Positions 1-8,896 of a stretch of 64,000 nucleotides of DNA are shown piece by piece. Position 1 is the stretch's first letter. The number at the start of each line of letters is the position of its first letter. The position numbers and the translations under genes are program-made. Below the pieces are notes generated by a model that was not told the DNA's origin, did no database searches, and saw only the letters and a program-made list of their open reading frames with translations. The DNA comes from JADLCB01 sp964398315 (lineage in GTDB: Bacteria; Planctomycetota; Phycisphaerae; Tepidisphaerales; Tepidisphaeraceae): contig CAYNMV010000016.1 of assembly GCA_964398315.1 (NCBI GenBank), positions 5,421-69,420 of the forward strand. Reading direction: 5' to 3'.

Positions 1-1185
1 CCCATCCGCCTTCTGGTACAGGTAAATCGCGCCGGGGATGACCTGCGGCGTGATGGTGCGGTCTTCCGAGATCAGCACCTGCCCGCGCTCGTCCACCGCG
101 ATGATGCGGTAGTGATAGGTCTGCCCTGTCTGCAATCCCTTGAGCTGGTGGAGGTGCAGCGAGTAGGCGCGGTCGGTCAGCTCGGTGCGCTGGCCGTAGG
201 CGGTGGTGGTGCCGTACTCCACCCAGCTCACCGCAGGCAGGTTCGTCTGCCACGCAAGCGATGCCGAGTTTTCAGACACATGCTGCCATTCACCGGCCTC
301 GATGAACTGGAGGTTGTCGCCGTACTTGTCATACACCAGCGGATCAGCCTGGGCGCCGAAGTGGGTACGGGCGAACTCATTGAAGGCGTTATAAATCGTT
401 TCCGGTGAATCGGTAGCCTGGACGGCCAGCAGCACTGACTCGGCTGCCAGCGCCTCAGGCCGCAGGTGCAAAGCCGGCAGCTCGGGCGCGGTAATCAGGG
501 GCAGGCCGTTCAGGGGACTGGTGCGATTGTTCCGGGCAATCAGTTGATCCAGGGTATTGACCAGGCCATCGCGGTTGTAGTCATAGGGGAAGGTGATCGG
601 GGCCGGATCAAATGCATTGCGCGGGTTGACCCGCGCTGCCAGTTCATCCGCGCTGGTCACCAGGGCATTGGTCGCCTCGTTGCCAGCCTCGCCGACGGCA
701 TTGCCGAAGTAGAATACATCCCCCACCGCCAGCCCGGTGGCGGCCGTGGCGCGCACCGTCACGCGCAACCATTTCCCGGTGATCGCCTCATCGGCCCAGA
801 CGAGGGTCACGCGGTCGCTGCCGCCCAACCCAGCGCCCTGGCGCACGGTGATGCTGAGCGGCTGCGGCGCGGCCTCCCAGTTGGCGGCAGCCGGATCGGT
901 GCTGACGGCGAACTCGAAATCACCAGCACTGAGAGCGGCGGGATTTCCGAGCTTGGCAATGTCGATCAGGATGCCATTGATGCCACGGCTGTAGCTGCTG
1001 TAATTGGCGAAACTGGCCGTCTCACCCGGGAGGAGTGCGCGCTTGTCAACCGCGATGGCCGCATCATCGGCAGCACTGGGACCAGGGGTGTACTGGTCAA
1101 AATAGGAGTTGTCGTAAAACAGGTACCGGCCGACAACCGCGCTGAGCAGCCGCCGTGTTTCCAGTGTCTGCAATTCGAAGACCAT
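1..1185 (-). CDS. Large secreted protein with dockerin-like repeat and Fn3-like domain (partial, runs off left edge)
   Basis: Open on the minus strand to the window edge without a stop, so only the N-terminal ~395 residues are present. From the ATG at 1185 the protein begins MVFELQTLETRRLLSA, the LExRRLLS N-terminal motif of large planctomycete surface proteins. A region with YLFYDNSYFD and NYSSYSRGINGI follows (a stretch I associate with planctomycete secreted proteins), then a dockerin type I-like calcium repeat (DYNRDGLVNTLDQLIARNN, complement of about 510-580), then a domain with SWVEYGTTTAYGQ and TYHYRIIAVDERG, typical of the fibronectin-III-like N-domain of purple acid phosphatases. Function is inferred only as extracellular or surface binding, possibly with a phosphoesterase further left. 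Alternative ATG starts lie at 1212 and 1296; the latter has a GGAG upstream, the 1185 start a GGGGG. Confidence 0.72.
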   Translation of the reverse strand, partial: MVFELQTLETRRLLSAVVGRYLFYDNSYFDQYTPGPSAADDAAIAVDKRALLPGETASFANYSSYSRGINGILIDIAKLGNPAALSAGDFEFAVSTDPAAANWEAAPQPLSITVRQGAGLGGSDRVTLVWADEAITGKWLRVTVRATAATGLAVGDVFYFGNAVGEAGNEATNALVTSADELAARVNPRNAFDPAPITFPYDYNRDGLVNTLDQLIARNNRTSPLNGLPLITAPELPALHLRPEALAAESVLLAVQATDSPETIYNAFNEFARTHFGAQADPLVYDKYGDNLQFIEAGEWQHVSENSASLAWQTNLPAVSWVEYGTTTAYGQRTELTDRAYSLHLHQLKGLQTGQTYHYRIIAVDERGQVLISEDRTITPQVIPGAIYLYQKADG

Positions 1186-1337
1186 GTCCCCCCTGGCCGG
1201 TGTATTGCCCATCCCCCGATGGTATCCACGTGACGCTCGGCGCCTGTGACTGGCGCGCATCGGGAGTGTTGACTCCACCTCACCAGACAACGACATCACT
1301 GCCTCCATCTATAGAGCTAGACCGCCCCACCGTTTTG

Positions 1338-1916
1338 CTACAGCGTACGCCGACGACGGAGCGTCAATGCCGCCAGCCCGGCCATCAGGGCCGTGGCCGC
1401 TGGCTCGGGCACCACCACGAGTTGGCCGGGGGTGAAGGTGGCGGGTACGACGTTCAGATTGGCATCATAGAATTGCGAACTGAGTGTGCCGAAGCCGGAC
1501 ATTTCAATCCCGTCCAGGAACAGGCCATACACCCCCTCGGCCACGCCGGTGGCATCGAGGGTCAAGCGCAGCAGCAGGCCTTCGGCCATGACCGTGCCGG
1601 TCTCGGTAATAATCCCCGGGAACTGTATCCAGTCAGTGCCGGGTGCGCTGGTTTGGCCATTGTTGTTATCCGCAAAAATGCCTGCCGCCAGGTCGATGGC
1701 CGTTATCCTGGGACCGGAGGTGCCATCCCCGATGCGCAGTGCCAAGTCAAAACCGGCAACCGGGGCGCCCCCGGTGACGTACAGTTCAACAGTCTGATTC
1801 GCCTGCGGCAACAGATAATGCTGCCCCCCATCCACCGTGAGATCCGCCCCCTGAGCCGGCGCGATGACAACGCCGATTATTCCAATCAGAATCAGCGACA
1901 GGCCGATACGCCTCAT
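1338..1916 (-). CDS. PEP-CTERM sorting domain-containing protein
   Basis: 192 residues. The start at 1916 is chosen because AGGAGG sits 6 nt upstream and it places a clean signal peptide (MRRIGLSLILIGIIGVVIAP, then AQGA) at the N-terminus. The mature part (TVELYVTGGAPVAGFDLALRIGDG) resembles cohesin-like or other beta-sandwich extracellular domains. The C-terminus is a textbook PEP-CTERM tripartite signal: VVPEPAA, a short hydrophobic helix, then RRRR. By family knowledge such proteins are exported by Sec and then processed and anchored by an exosortase, which is not encoded in this window. It lies 152 nt downstream of the dockerin-like gene start on the same strand, so the two may be co-transcribed, this gene first. 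The cohesin-like resemblance next to a dockerin-like protein is suggestive but unproven. Confidence 0.85.
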   Translation of the reverse strand: MRRIGLSLILIGIIGVVIAPAQGADLTVDGGQHYLLPQANQTVELYVTGGAPVAGFDLALRIGDGTSGPRITAIDLAAGIFADNNNGQTSAPGTDWIQFPGIITETGTVMAEGLLLRLTLDATGVAEGVYGLFLDGIEMSGFGTLSSQFYDANLNVVPATFTPGQLVVVPEPAATALMAGLAALTLRRRRTL

Positions 1917-2019
1917 GGTGAAGCCTCCTGCAAAGGTGTGCGAGATGGTGCGTAAAGCACGGCTCGGGAACAACTAAAGAATACCGGCGTTTCAGCCCCC
2001 GGGCAAGGAAAAAATGCTT

Positions 2020-2059
2020 CTTTTATATCACTTTAAAAGACAGGGTTTTAAGTTATAAT
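2020..2059 (+). promoter_or_regulatory. Predicted sigma70-type promoter with overlapping inverted repeat
   Basis: An exact TATAAT at 2054-2059 with TTTAAA at 2032-2037 (16-nt spacer) points rightwards. The inverted repeat CTTTTA-N8-TAAAAG (2020-2025 / 2034-2039) overlaps the -35. Transcription from about 2066 would leave only ~8 nt before the ATG at 2074, so the mRNA for the downstream gene would be nearly leaderless. Inferred from sequence match only. Confidence 0.45.
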
Positions 2060-2073
2060 CATTGATTACCAAG

Positions 2074-4097
2074 ATGAGCGCCACCCCCCCGTCCGACGCC
2101 GCTGCGCCTTCGCGCCTTGCCCCGTCCCCTGGTACCGCCGCCACGCGGGCCTTTACTGTGCGCAGCGTGCTGATCGGCACGCTGGGCGCAATCGGGCTGA
2201 GCGCCCTGGCGCCGTACAATGATTACATCATCGCAAATACCCCTCTGATCGGCAGTTACCTGCCGCTGGTGGTGGTTCTGGCGCTGTTTTTCCTGGCGGT
2301 GGTGATCAACGCGCCGCTGTCTCGCCTGGCGCCGCGCCATGCCCTCAGCGCGCGCGAGCTGTCGGTCATCCTGGCGATGCTGCTGGCGGCCAGCGCCATC
2401 CCGACCCAGGGGCTGCTGCGCTACTGGCTGCCGATGCTGGTGGCGCCGTTCCGCCTGGGGCAGGAAGATGTGACGTTCTGGCAGATTTTCAGCCAACTCA
2501 CCCTCCCGGGGTGGTTATTTCCGGTGGACGACCTGGCGGAGGGACGCAACAGCCCCATCGTCACCTATTTTTACAACCGGGTGCCCCAGGATGAGCCGAT
2601 CCCGTATGCGGCATGGTTTTCGCCGCTGCTCGGATGGAGTGTTTTCATCATCAGCTGGCTGGTGGCGATGCTCGCGATGGCGGTGATGGTGGTGCCGCAG
2701 TGGGCCAACAACGAGCGGCTCCCTTTCCCGATCGCGCAAATTCAGGCGGCCATCATCGAGACCCCACGGCCCGGCACCTGGTTTAACCGCCTCTTCGCCG
2801 ACCGCCTGTTCTGGATCGGCCTGGGCGTGGTGTTCATCATCCACAACATCAACGGCCTCAGCCCCCATTTCCCAACCAACATTCCGGAAATCCCGCTCAC
2901 CTACAATCTGAACAGCATTTTCGCCGAGCGCCCGTGGGTCTTTCTGAACGGCGGGATCAAGACCGCGACCATCTACTTCACGTTCATTGGCATCACCTAT
3001 TTCGTGCGCACCCGAGTCGCGTTCAGCCTGTGGGCAACATTCCTGCTGGTGGACCTGTATCGCGTGCAGCTTCGCACGTTCGGCGCTGAACTGCCCGCCC
3101 CGGCCGCCGATTTCCAGCACCTGGGGGCCAGCATTGCCTTTGCCGCCGGTGTACTCTGGATTGGCCGGCACCATTTCCTGCGCATCGCCCGCGATGTGAT
3201 CTGCCTCCACCGGCCCGCAACCCATCCCGGCGGCTCGTACCGCCTGCCGGCGATCTGCTTTCTGCTGGCCTGCGCGGGGATGTTCGGCTGGCTGCTGGTG
3301 GTGGGCATGCAGATATGGACGGCAGCGCTTCTGGTGGGGCTGATCCTGCTGGCCCAGGTGGTCATCACGCGCTTTGTCGCCGAAACCGGTGTCCCGTTCT
3401 TCCGCTTCTACGGCACATCCAGCCAATTGCTGAATGTTGCCCCGGCCGGATGGGTGTCACCTCATGATGCAACCATTGCCGGGCTGACCGCCCCCATGGC
3501 CGCCCTGAGCACGCGCGAATCGCTCATGCCGATGGCAGCCCACGCCCTGCGCGTTGAGCAGGATGTCTCGCCGCAGCCACGCTACCGGGTGCTGGTGGCG
3601 GTGATGGGCTGGGCTGTGCTGGTGGCTCTGCTGGCGGGGACGTTCTCCTCGCTGCGGATGTACTACACGCATGCCACCCCCCTGACGATCGAAGTGTCCC
3701 AGACCATCAACGACCAGGCGCTGGAGAGCCGGCCACGCAGCGAACTGGCCGATCCGGTCAAACGGGTGGCCCAGTCGGTCTCGACCGACACCAGCTACTC
3801 GCCGATCGGGCACTTTTCCGCCGGCCTGGGCATCACGGCCCTGTTGCAGGTACTGACGCTGCGTTTCACGAGCTGGCCGCTGCTGCCGGTGGGTTACGTT
3901 GCCTGCTTCACCTGGTATATGGGCGAGGCGTGGTACAGCCTCATGCTCGGCTGGCTGATCAAGGTGCTGCTGATCCGGTTCGGCGGGGCCAGCCTGTTCC
4001 AGAAAGCCCGGCCGCTGTTTATCGGGCTGATCTTTGGCGAGGCCCTCGCAGCCGCCACCTGGCTGGTGATCAACCTGCTGCTCGCCTCGATGGGCTA
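2074..4097 (+). CDS. Polytopic membrane protein, DUF6785/DUF6784-like (3' end lost in assembly gap)
   Basis: Roughly 675 residues are readable before the N gap; the frame continues into the gap and the true stop is probably inside it, since the resumed sequence after 4197 does not look like a continuation. Many long hydrophobic segments (for example LPLVVVLALFFLAVVINAPL, VFIISWLVAMLAMAVMVV and FLLACAGMFGWLLVVGMQIW) give about a dozen predicted membrane helices. The arrangement and motifs such as YIIANTPLIGSYLP and LPFPIAQIQAAIIET match what I know as the DUF6785/DUF6784 membrane family of planctomycetes, distantly OPT-transporter-like; function unknown. ATG at 2074 is preferred to TTG at 2062 because of the promoter placement. 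Divergent from the PEP-CTERM gene at 1338-1916. Confidence 0.75.
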
Positions 4098-4197
4098 NNN
4101 NNNNNNNNNNNNNNNNNNNNNNNNNNNNNNNNNNNNNNNNNNNNNNNNNNNNNNNNNNNNNNNNNNNNNNNNNNNNNNNNNNNNNNNNNNNNNNNNN
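4098..4197. other. Assembly gap (100 N)
   Basis: Exactly 100 unresolved bases, the conventional size for a scaffold gap of unknown length. It removes the end of the membrane protein gene and its terminator; real distance to the regulator at 4461 is therefore unknown. Confidence 0.99.
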
Positions 4198-4320
4198 TCT
4201 TGGCTGGCCCCCTCTCTTCTCCAAACCCGCCACTTTAGCCAAACGGCCTCATCCTGCCGGCCGCCTGCGAAAAAGGTGCATCAAAATTGCCCCGTTTTCC
4301 CCTCCTGCACAAGGTAAACT

Positions 4321-4330
4321 ATACCAGTAT
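4321..4330. promoter_or_regulatory. Putative operator O1, ATACCAGTAT
   Basis: A 10-bp near-palindrome matching ATACCRGTAT, 140 nt upstream of the GntR/LacI-type regulator gene. It recurs as a perfect palindrome at 4409-4418 and in degenerate form at 4430 and 4491, so it is the probable recognition site of that regulator. Inference from repetition and position. Confidence 0.45.
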
Positions 4331-4408
4331 CTAACCGGCATCTCATTTTGTCACCATATTGCACCGAACATCTGCGAAACCTCATTTTTGGGGGCATCAA
4401 TGCGTCAT

Positions 4409-4439
4409 ATACCGGTATTTTTTTTGACTTTACCAGTCT
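4409..4439. promoter_or_regulatory. Putative operator pair O2/O3 flanking the -35 of the regulator gene
   Basis: ATACCGGTAT (4409-4418) is a perfect 10-bp palindrome. The degenerate copy TTACCAGTCT (4430-4439) begins 21 nt later, two helical turns away, which suits cooperative dimer binding. The first lies just upstream of the predicted -35 and the second between -35 and -10, so binding should block RNA polymerase. A fourth partial copy, GCACCGGTAT, lies inside the coding sequence at 4491-4500. Confidence 0.5.
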
Positions 4440-4451
4440 GTGCGATATCGT
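4424..4451 (+). promoter_or_regulatory. Predicted promoter of the GntR/LacI-type regulator
   Basis: TTGACT at 4424-4429 and TATCGT at 4446-4451 with a 16-nt spacer, 9 nt before the ATG at 4461. The downstream operator copy lies inside the spacer, implying autoregulation and a short or absent 5' leader. Confidence 0.4.
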
Positions 4452-4460
4452 TAACTGCAT

Positions 4461-5591
4461 ATGGATGCCACGCTGGAACGAGTTGATGGCGCACCGGTAT
4501 ACGAAGCCTTGGCCGAGGCCATTCGGCGGGCCATTCGGCGTGGTGAATACCAGCCCGGCGACCTCATCGGCACCGAGCATGGCATGGCCCGCAAGAAGAA
4601 CATCAGCCGCATGACGGTGCGCCGCGCCAGTCAGGTGCTGATCACCGAGGGCCTGGTCGAGCGCCGCCCGGGCAAAGGGCTGTATGTCCGGGCCGATGCT
4701 GAAAGCCACCGCAGCACTGCGGTGCGCTCCCGGCCAGGACAGATCCAGGTCATCAGCGGCAACCTTGAGTGGGAGCCGTCGGTCCAGATCTCGCGCGGTG
4801 TCCAGACTGTGGCCAAGGGCCAGGGATTGCAGGTCCAGCTTTACGACGCCCAGGGCGATGAGAAGCTCGACCTGAAAATGATCCGTGACCTGCCCCACAG
4901 CCAGGCCCGCGGCGCGGTGCTCATCTCCCTGCACAGCCATTCATTCAACGAAGCCGTTTTCGCCCTCAAGGAACGCAATTTCCCCTTTGTGCTGGTGGAT
5001 CAGCGCCTGCACGACATTGATGTTCCTTCCGTGGTGGCCGACAGCTACAGCGGCGGCTATCAGGCCGGGCAGATGCTGCTGGCCCAGGGGCATCGACGCA
5101 TCGCCTTCATCGGCGACCTGATCGCCATGACCGTGCGCGACCGCCTGGCCGGCCTGCGCGATGCGATCAACGATGCCGGCATCGCCTATGACCGCTCGCT
5201 GGTGGTGGACCTGGTCAGTGGGACTGATCGCCTGGGTGACTGGTCCGGTGCCATCGATGAAGCCGCCCAGCAGCTTATGACTCGCGCGCCACGCCCCACC
5301 GCTGTGTTCTGCAGTTGTGATGGCGTGGCCAAATTGCTGTATCGCTCGCTGGCGGCCATGAACCTTTCAGTTCCCCAGGACGTAAGCATTGTTGGGTTCG
5401 ATGATGACCCGATTGCCGAATGGCTTTCGCCGGCCCTGACCACCGTGCGTCAACCCTTCCACGACATGGGCCAGGCCGCCATCGAGCTTCTGTGTGAGTG
5501 CATTGCAAATCCGACCGCGCCGGTACAGCACCGGGTACTTCCGGTCGAACTCATCCAACGTGAATCGGTGGCCCCGGCCCCGGTTGATTAA
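4461..5591 (+). CDS. GntR-type HTH / LacI-type sensor transcriptional regulator
   Basis: 376 residues. The N-terminal ~70 residues are a GntR winged helix-turn-helix (VYEALAEAIRRAIRRGEYQPGD, then MTVRRASQVLITEGLVERRPGKGLYV). Residues ~90-370 form a LacI/periplasmic-binding-like sugar sensor (VVADSYSGGYQAGQMLLAQGHRRIAFIGD, FCSCDGVAKLL, VSIVGFDDDPIAEWLSPALTTVRQP). This is the AraR-like architecture; such proteins usually repress sugar-use genes and release DNA on binding a sugar. Four ATACCRGTAT-like sites surround its own start, supporting autorepression. It precedes a secreted-protein and GH5 locus on the same strand, so a sugar released by that glycosidase is the most likely inducer. No strong ribosome-binding site precedes the ATG. 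Confidence 0.88.
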   Translation: MDATLERVDGAPVYEALAEAIRRAIRRGEYQPGDLIGTEHGMARKKNISRMTVRRASQVLITEGLVERRPGKGLYVRADAESHRSTAVRSRPGQIQVISGNLEWEPSVQISRGVQTVAKGQGLQVQLYDAQGDEKLDLKMIRDLPHSQARGAVLISLHSHSFNEAVFALKERNFPFVLVDQRLHDIDVPSVVADSYSGGYQAGQMLLAQGHRRIAFIGDLIAMTVRDRLAGLRDAINDAGIAYDRSLVVDLVSGTDRLGDWSGAIDEAAQQLMTRAPRPTAVFCSCDGVAKLLYRSLAAMNLSVPQDVSIVGFDDDPIAEWLSPALTTVRQPFHDMGQAAIELLCECIANPTAPVQHRVLPVELIQRESVAPAPVD

Positions 5592-5653
5592 AGGAGTGCA
5601 GGCTGGTGCCCAGGCGGGCAATCGGCCGAAATCCGCTGGCGTAGGAGTTCCAT

Positions 5654-6412
5654 ATGACCTCTCACTCATCTCCCCGCGCTCTCCGCGCCTTTACCCTGGT
5701 CGAGCTGCTGGTCGTCATCGGCATCATTGCCCTTCTGATCTCGATGCTGCTGCCGGCCCTCAACCGGGCACGCGAATCGGCCATGAGCGTCAGTTGTGCC
5801 AGTAACATGCGGCAGATCGGCACCATGTTTGCCAATTACGTGGCCGACAATGGCTACCTGCCGCCGCTCAACTCCCAGTACCCCTACAACCAGTCAGCCT
5901 TAAACGACAAGCCGTATGCGATGTACCACGCCCTGGGGCCTTACATGGGCCACCCGGAGTGGGCGACAACCTGGACGATCGTGGGCGGCAAGCCGCGACC
6001 GTTCGATTTTGGCTCCATCAAATCCCTCTACGCCCAGTCTCTTTTTGTCTGCCCCACTTATCGCCTGATGGTCACGCTGCCCGAGGCGTTTAAGGGTGGA
6101 TATGTTGAATCGACCTTCCTCGTGCCGCCCTATGGCTGGGGCAATGGCAAGGACACGGTCTGGTCCAAGCCGCGCCGTCCCTCCCAGATCCGCAACCCCG
6201 CTACCCGCATCCATGTGGTTGAATCGGCCAAGGACTGGCACGTCAGCGACCCGCGGACCGACTGGCAGGACCGCCAGCTCGACACCGCCCGCCATAACAA
6301 AGGCAGTAATTATCTGTTCGCCGATGGGCACGTGGCCTGGTTCTCGTCCAGGGAAGTCATTGACCGGTTTTCGGCCATGACCACGAGCAACCGCGATTAC
6401 GTGCTGCCCTGA
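5654..6412 (+). CDS. Prepilin-type N-terminal cleavage/methylation domain protein with H-X9-DG C-terminus
   Basis: 252 residues, start with AGGAG 7 nt upstream. The N-terminus has a positively charged leader, then AFTLVELLVVIGIIALL, the type IV prepilin signature recognised by a PilD-type peptidase; the -1 residue is Ala rather than the usual Gly. The hydrophobic helix is followed by NRARESAMSVSCASNMRQIG and a soluble domain ending RHNKGSNYLFADGHV, the H-X9-DG motif of the abundant planctomycete prepilin-like family (related to DUF1559 proteins). These are thought to be secreted or surface-displayed pseudopilin-like proteins, not structural pilins; role unknown. It sits 62 nt after the regulator and 51 nt before the GH5 gene, so likely one operon. 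Confidence 0.88.
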   Translation: MTSHSSPRALRAFTLVELLVVIGIIALLISMLLPALNRARESAMSVSCASNMRQIGTMFANYVADNGYLPPLNSQYPYNQSALNDKPYAMYHALGPYMGHPEWATTWTIVGGKPRPFDFGSIKSLYAQSLFVCPTYRLMVTLPEAFKGGYVESTFLVPPYGWGNGKDTVWSKPRRPSQIRNPATRIHVVESAKDWHVSDPRTDWQDRQLDTARHNKGSNYLFADGHVAWFSSREVIDRFSAMTTSNRDYVLP

Positions 6413-6463
6413 TGAGTGTCACCGGAGAGTTAAGCACCGACGTTTCGCCTGAGGAATATCTTC

Positions 6464-8125
6464 ATGACCGCAACCCGCACCGCCCTTGCACTCCTGCTCA
6501 CCTTCCTCTTCTGCCTGGCCGCCCGGGCTGAGGAATCCACCCCGTCGCTGCTGAGCAACGGCGACTTCGAGCAGGCCGTCGATGGCTGGCCCAAGGACTG
6601 GCCGCGGCCGGATGGTGTCAGCTATGAGGAGGAAGATGGCAATCACTTCCTGCGCCTGCACGCCCGGCCGGAGAAGATGCTGACCGTCTACCGTGTGGTG
6701 CACGTCAAGCCTGAGCACAAGGCATATGCCTTTTCGTTCCGCGCCCGTGCTATCGAGCTGAAACCGGGCAAGGCCAACTGGCACGATGGTCGCATCATCC
6801 TCGACTTCAAGGATGCCGACGGCAAGAAGATGAAAGGCGGCCCCGGCCACCCCAACTTCAAGGGAACCACCAAGAACGGCTGGACTGAGCGGCGGATCGA
6901 GTTCCTCGTTCCCGAAGGCGCCCAGACCCTCGAGATCATGCCCGCGATGTTCCAGGTCGCCAGCGGCACCCTCGATCTGGATGACCTGAAGCTGGAGGCC
7001 ATCGATCCCCAGCCCGTCATCGAAGCGAAAGAAGCGGCGGCGGCCAAGAAAGCCGAAGAGATCGCCCGCAGGGCCGCCCAGGTCAAGCCACAGGTTGAGC
7101 CGGCCGATCCCAGCAAGCTCCCGCCCATGCTGCACGTTGAGGGCAACCAGCTCAAAGATGCCAACGGCAACACCGTCTGGCTTCAGGGCGTGGCCATCCC
7201 GAGCATGGAATGGTCCGCTGGCGGTGAGAACATCCTCAAGAGCGTGCAGGTGGCCATCGATGACTGGAATGCCAACGTCATCCGCCTGCCGATCCGCGAG
7301 CACTTCTACAACGGCACCGGCCCATGGCAGAACGATGGGGGTGCGCGCTATCGCCAGCTCATCGACGATGTCATCAATCTTGCCGGCGGCCAGGGTGTGT
7401 ATGTCATCATCGACCTGCACCGCTACCGCGCCCCGCGCCAGGAGGATGCCGATTTCTGGCGGCAGTTTGCCGAGAAGTACAAGAACCACCCCGCCGTCAT
7501 TTTCGAGCTGCTCAACGAGCCACACGATGTGAGCTGGGAGGTCTGGAAGAACGGCGGCCCGGTCTCCGACCAGAAGAAAGTCGAGGCCAACAGGAAGTCC
7601 GATGCCCCGCTTGCCGAGAACGATGAGCGCCTGGTTGCGTTCCACTCGGTTGGCATGCAGGGCCTGCTCGATGCGGTGCGTGAAACCGGCGCCCAGAACG
7701 TAGTCGTGGTTGGCGGACTGGACTGGGGGTATGACCTGTCGGGTGTTCTCAAGGGATATGCCCTGGATGACCGCGGCGGCAACGGCATCATCTACTCCAG
7801 CCATGTCTACCCCTGGAAGAGCGACTGGAAGGGCAAGTTCCTGGATGTCGCCGCCAAGCACCCGGTCTTCATCGGCGAGTGCGGCGCCCCGCAGGAGCGC
7901 CTGCACTTCATCCCCGAAAGCCGCCACGAGGACCCTTCCACCTGGGTGCCCGACTTCCTGGGCGTGATCCAGAAGTACAAGCTGCACTGGACCGCCTGGA
8001 GCTTCCACCCCAAGGCCAGCCCCGTGCTGCTGGAAGACTGGACCTATACCCCCAATTCCTACTGGGGCCAGCCCGCCCAGCGCGCCCTCAAGGGCGAGCA
8101 ATTTGAAACCACGAGAATGCGCTGA
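6464..8125 (+). CDS. Secreted glycoside hydrolase family 5 (cellulase-type) with N-terminal carbohydrate-binding-like domain
   Basis: 553 residues. Residues 1-22 are a signal peptide ending LAARA. Residues ~28-185 form a jelly-roll domain opening LLSNGDFEQAVDGW, as in CBM4/9-like modules. An Ala/Glu/Lys-rich linker (~188-212) leads to a GH5 TIM barrel (~218-545): GNTVWLQGVAIPSMEW, NVIRLPIRE, GVYVIIDLH, then acid/base E352 in VIFELLNEPH and nucleophile E472 in PVFIGECGAP. Clan A enzymes of this kind cleave beta-1,4-glucans, mannans or related polysaccharides by retention; the exact substrate cannot be read from sequence. It is the catabolic enzyme of this locus and follows the prepilin-like gene on the same strand. 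Confidence 0.9.
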   Translation: MTATRTALALLLTFLFCLAARAEESTPSLLSNGDFEQAVDGWPKDWPRPDGVSYEEEDGNHFLRLHARPEKMLTVYRVVHVKPEHKAYAFSFRARAIELKPGKANWHDGRIILDFKDADGKKMKGGPGHPNFKGTTKNGWTERRIEFLVPEGAQTLEIMPAMFQVASGTLDLDDLKLEAIDPQPVIEAKEAAAAKKAEEIARRAAQVKPQVEPADPSKLPPMLHVEGNQLKDANGNTVWLQGVAIPSMEWSAGGENILKSVQVAIDDWNANVIRLPIREHFYNGTGPWQNDGGARYRQLIDDVINLAGGQGVYVIIDLHRYRAPRQEDADFWRQFAEKYKNHPAVIFELLNEPHDVSWEVWKNGGPVSDQKKVEANRKSDAPLAENDERLVAFHSVGMQGLLDAVRETGAQNVVVVGGLDWGYDLSGVLKGYALDDRGGNGIIYSSHVYPWKSDWKGKFLDVAAKHPVFIGECGAPQERLHFIPESRHEDPSTWVPDFLGVIQKYKLHWTAWSFHPKASPVLLEDWTYTPNSYWGQPAQRALKGEQFETTRMR

Positions 8126-8160
8126 TTCTCATTTCCCATTTCCCGAGAGGAGAGACGACC

Positions 8161-8859
8161 ATGTCAGTCAAGGTTCTATCCACAGCGTTCGGTATCGCGG
8201 CATCCGCATTCGCCGTCAACATGGCGCAGGCGGCGGTTATCGTCCAGTTCGACAGTTCCAGTGAGATCCATCCCTTTCGGCCGGCAGTGCTGGATGGAAA
8301 GACCTCGCTCAGCGGAAGCTTTGTTGATCCCGACTTCAATGATGGCACTTCATTCACACTCACCCTGTCTAATCCCGTTAAAAGTGTGAATGTCAGTACG
8401 CCGTCCAGCCCTGATTTCAGTTCGGCCTCCGCCAGTTTCTTTGGAGCGGAAGGAACAGGATTTGGCGTCGGTGATACTGGGCTTGGCCGTTTTACCACTG
8501 GCGAAGCGTTCACGCTCACCACGACACACGCCATGACGATCAACTCGTTCGTGTTCCATGAGTGGAATGGGGATGAATATCTCCATATCAGCTGGGTCCA
8601 GGGTGGTGTTGCCAAATCCAATGTCTTCTCGATGGCTGATGGCACCGGCACCCCACCAGCCAATATAACAGTGGCCCTGTCGGGCATTCAGGTTGACGCC
8701 AATACCGATATCGTCATCACGAACGTCAGCCCCTCGGGCGCCAATTCATCAGGGCGTCTGCGCATCAGGAAGATGGAAGTGGCACTCGTCCCCGAGCCCG
8801 CTGCACTGAGCTTCCTGGGCCTTGGTGGACTGGCTCTGCTGCGTCGCCGGCGAGCCTGA
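8161..8859 (+). CDS. PEP-CTERM sorting domain-containing protein
   Basis: 232 residues, start preceded by GAGAGGAGAG. The signal peptide runs to MAQAA. The body is a Ser/Thr/Gly-rich beta-strand region (VIVQFDSSSEIHPFRPAV, FTLTLSNPVKSVNVS) with no recognised enzymatic motif. The C-terminus is LVPEPAALSFLGLGGLALL followed by RRRRA, a complete exosortase signal. It lies 35 nt after the GH5 gene, and the next PEP-CTERM gene follows after 37 nt. Likely an exosortase-processed extracellular or cell-surface protein, perhaps glycan-binding; that role is inferred from context only. Confidence 0.87.
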   Translation: MSVKVLSTAFGIAASAFAVNMAQAAVIVQFDSSSEIHPFRPAVLDGKTSLSGSFVDPDFNDGTSFTLTLSNPVKSVNVSTPSSPDFSSASASFFGAEGTGFGVGDTGLGRFTTGEAFTLTTTHAMTINSFVFHEWNGDEYLHISWVQGGVAKSNVFSMADGTGTPPANITVALSGIQVDANTDIVITNVSPSGANSSGRLRIRKMEVALVPEPAALSFLGLGGLALLRRRRA

Positions 8860-8896
8860 CTCACCCTGGTCAACTCGTTTGAGGAGGGATCAACCA

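Noticed and set aside
466..1233. 255-residue + strand ORF
   Set aside because: Opposite strand carries a protein with the LExRRLLS start, a dockerin-like repeat and an Fn3-like domain; the + strand frame has no recognisable motif.
2515..3426. 303-residue minus-strand ORF
   Set aside because: Composition (Q, H, G and R rich, no domains) is that of an antisense shadow of the polytopic membrane protein.
6419..8101. 560-residue minus-strand ORF opposite the GH5 gene
   Set aside because: Antisense frame of a GC-rich gene; the + strand has signal peptide, binding module and GH5 catalytic motifs.
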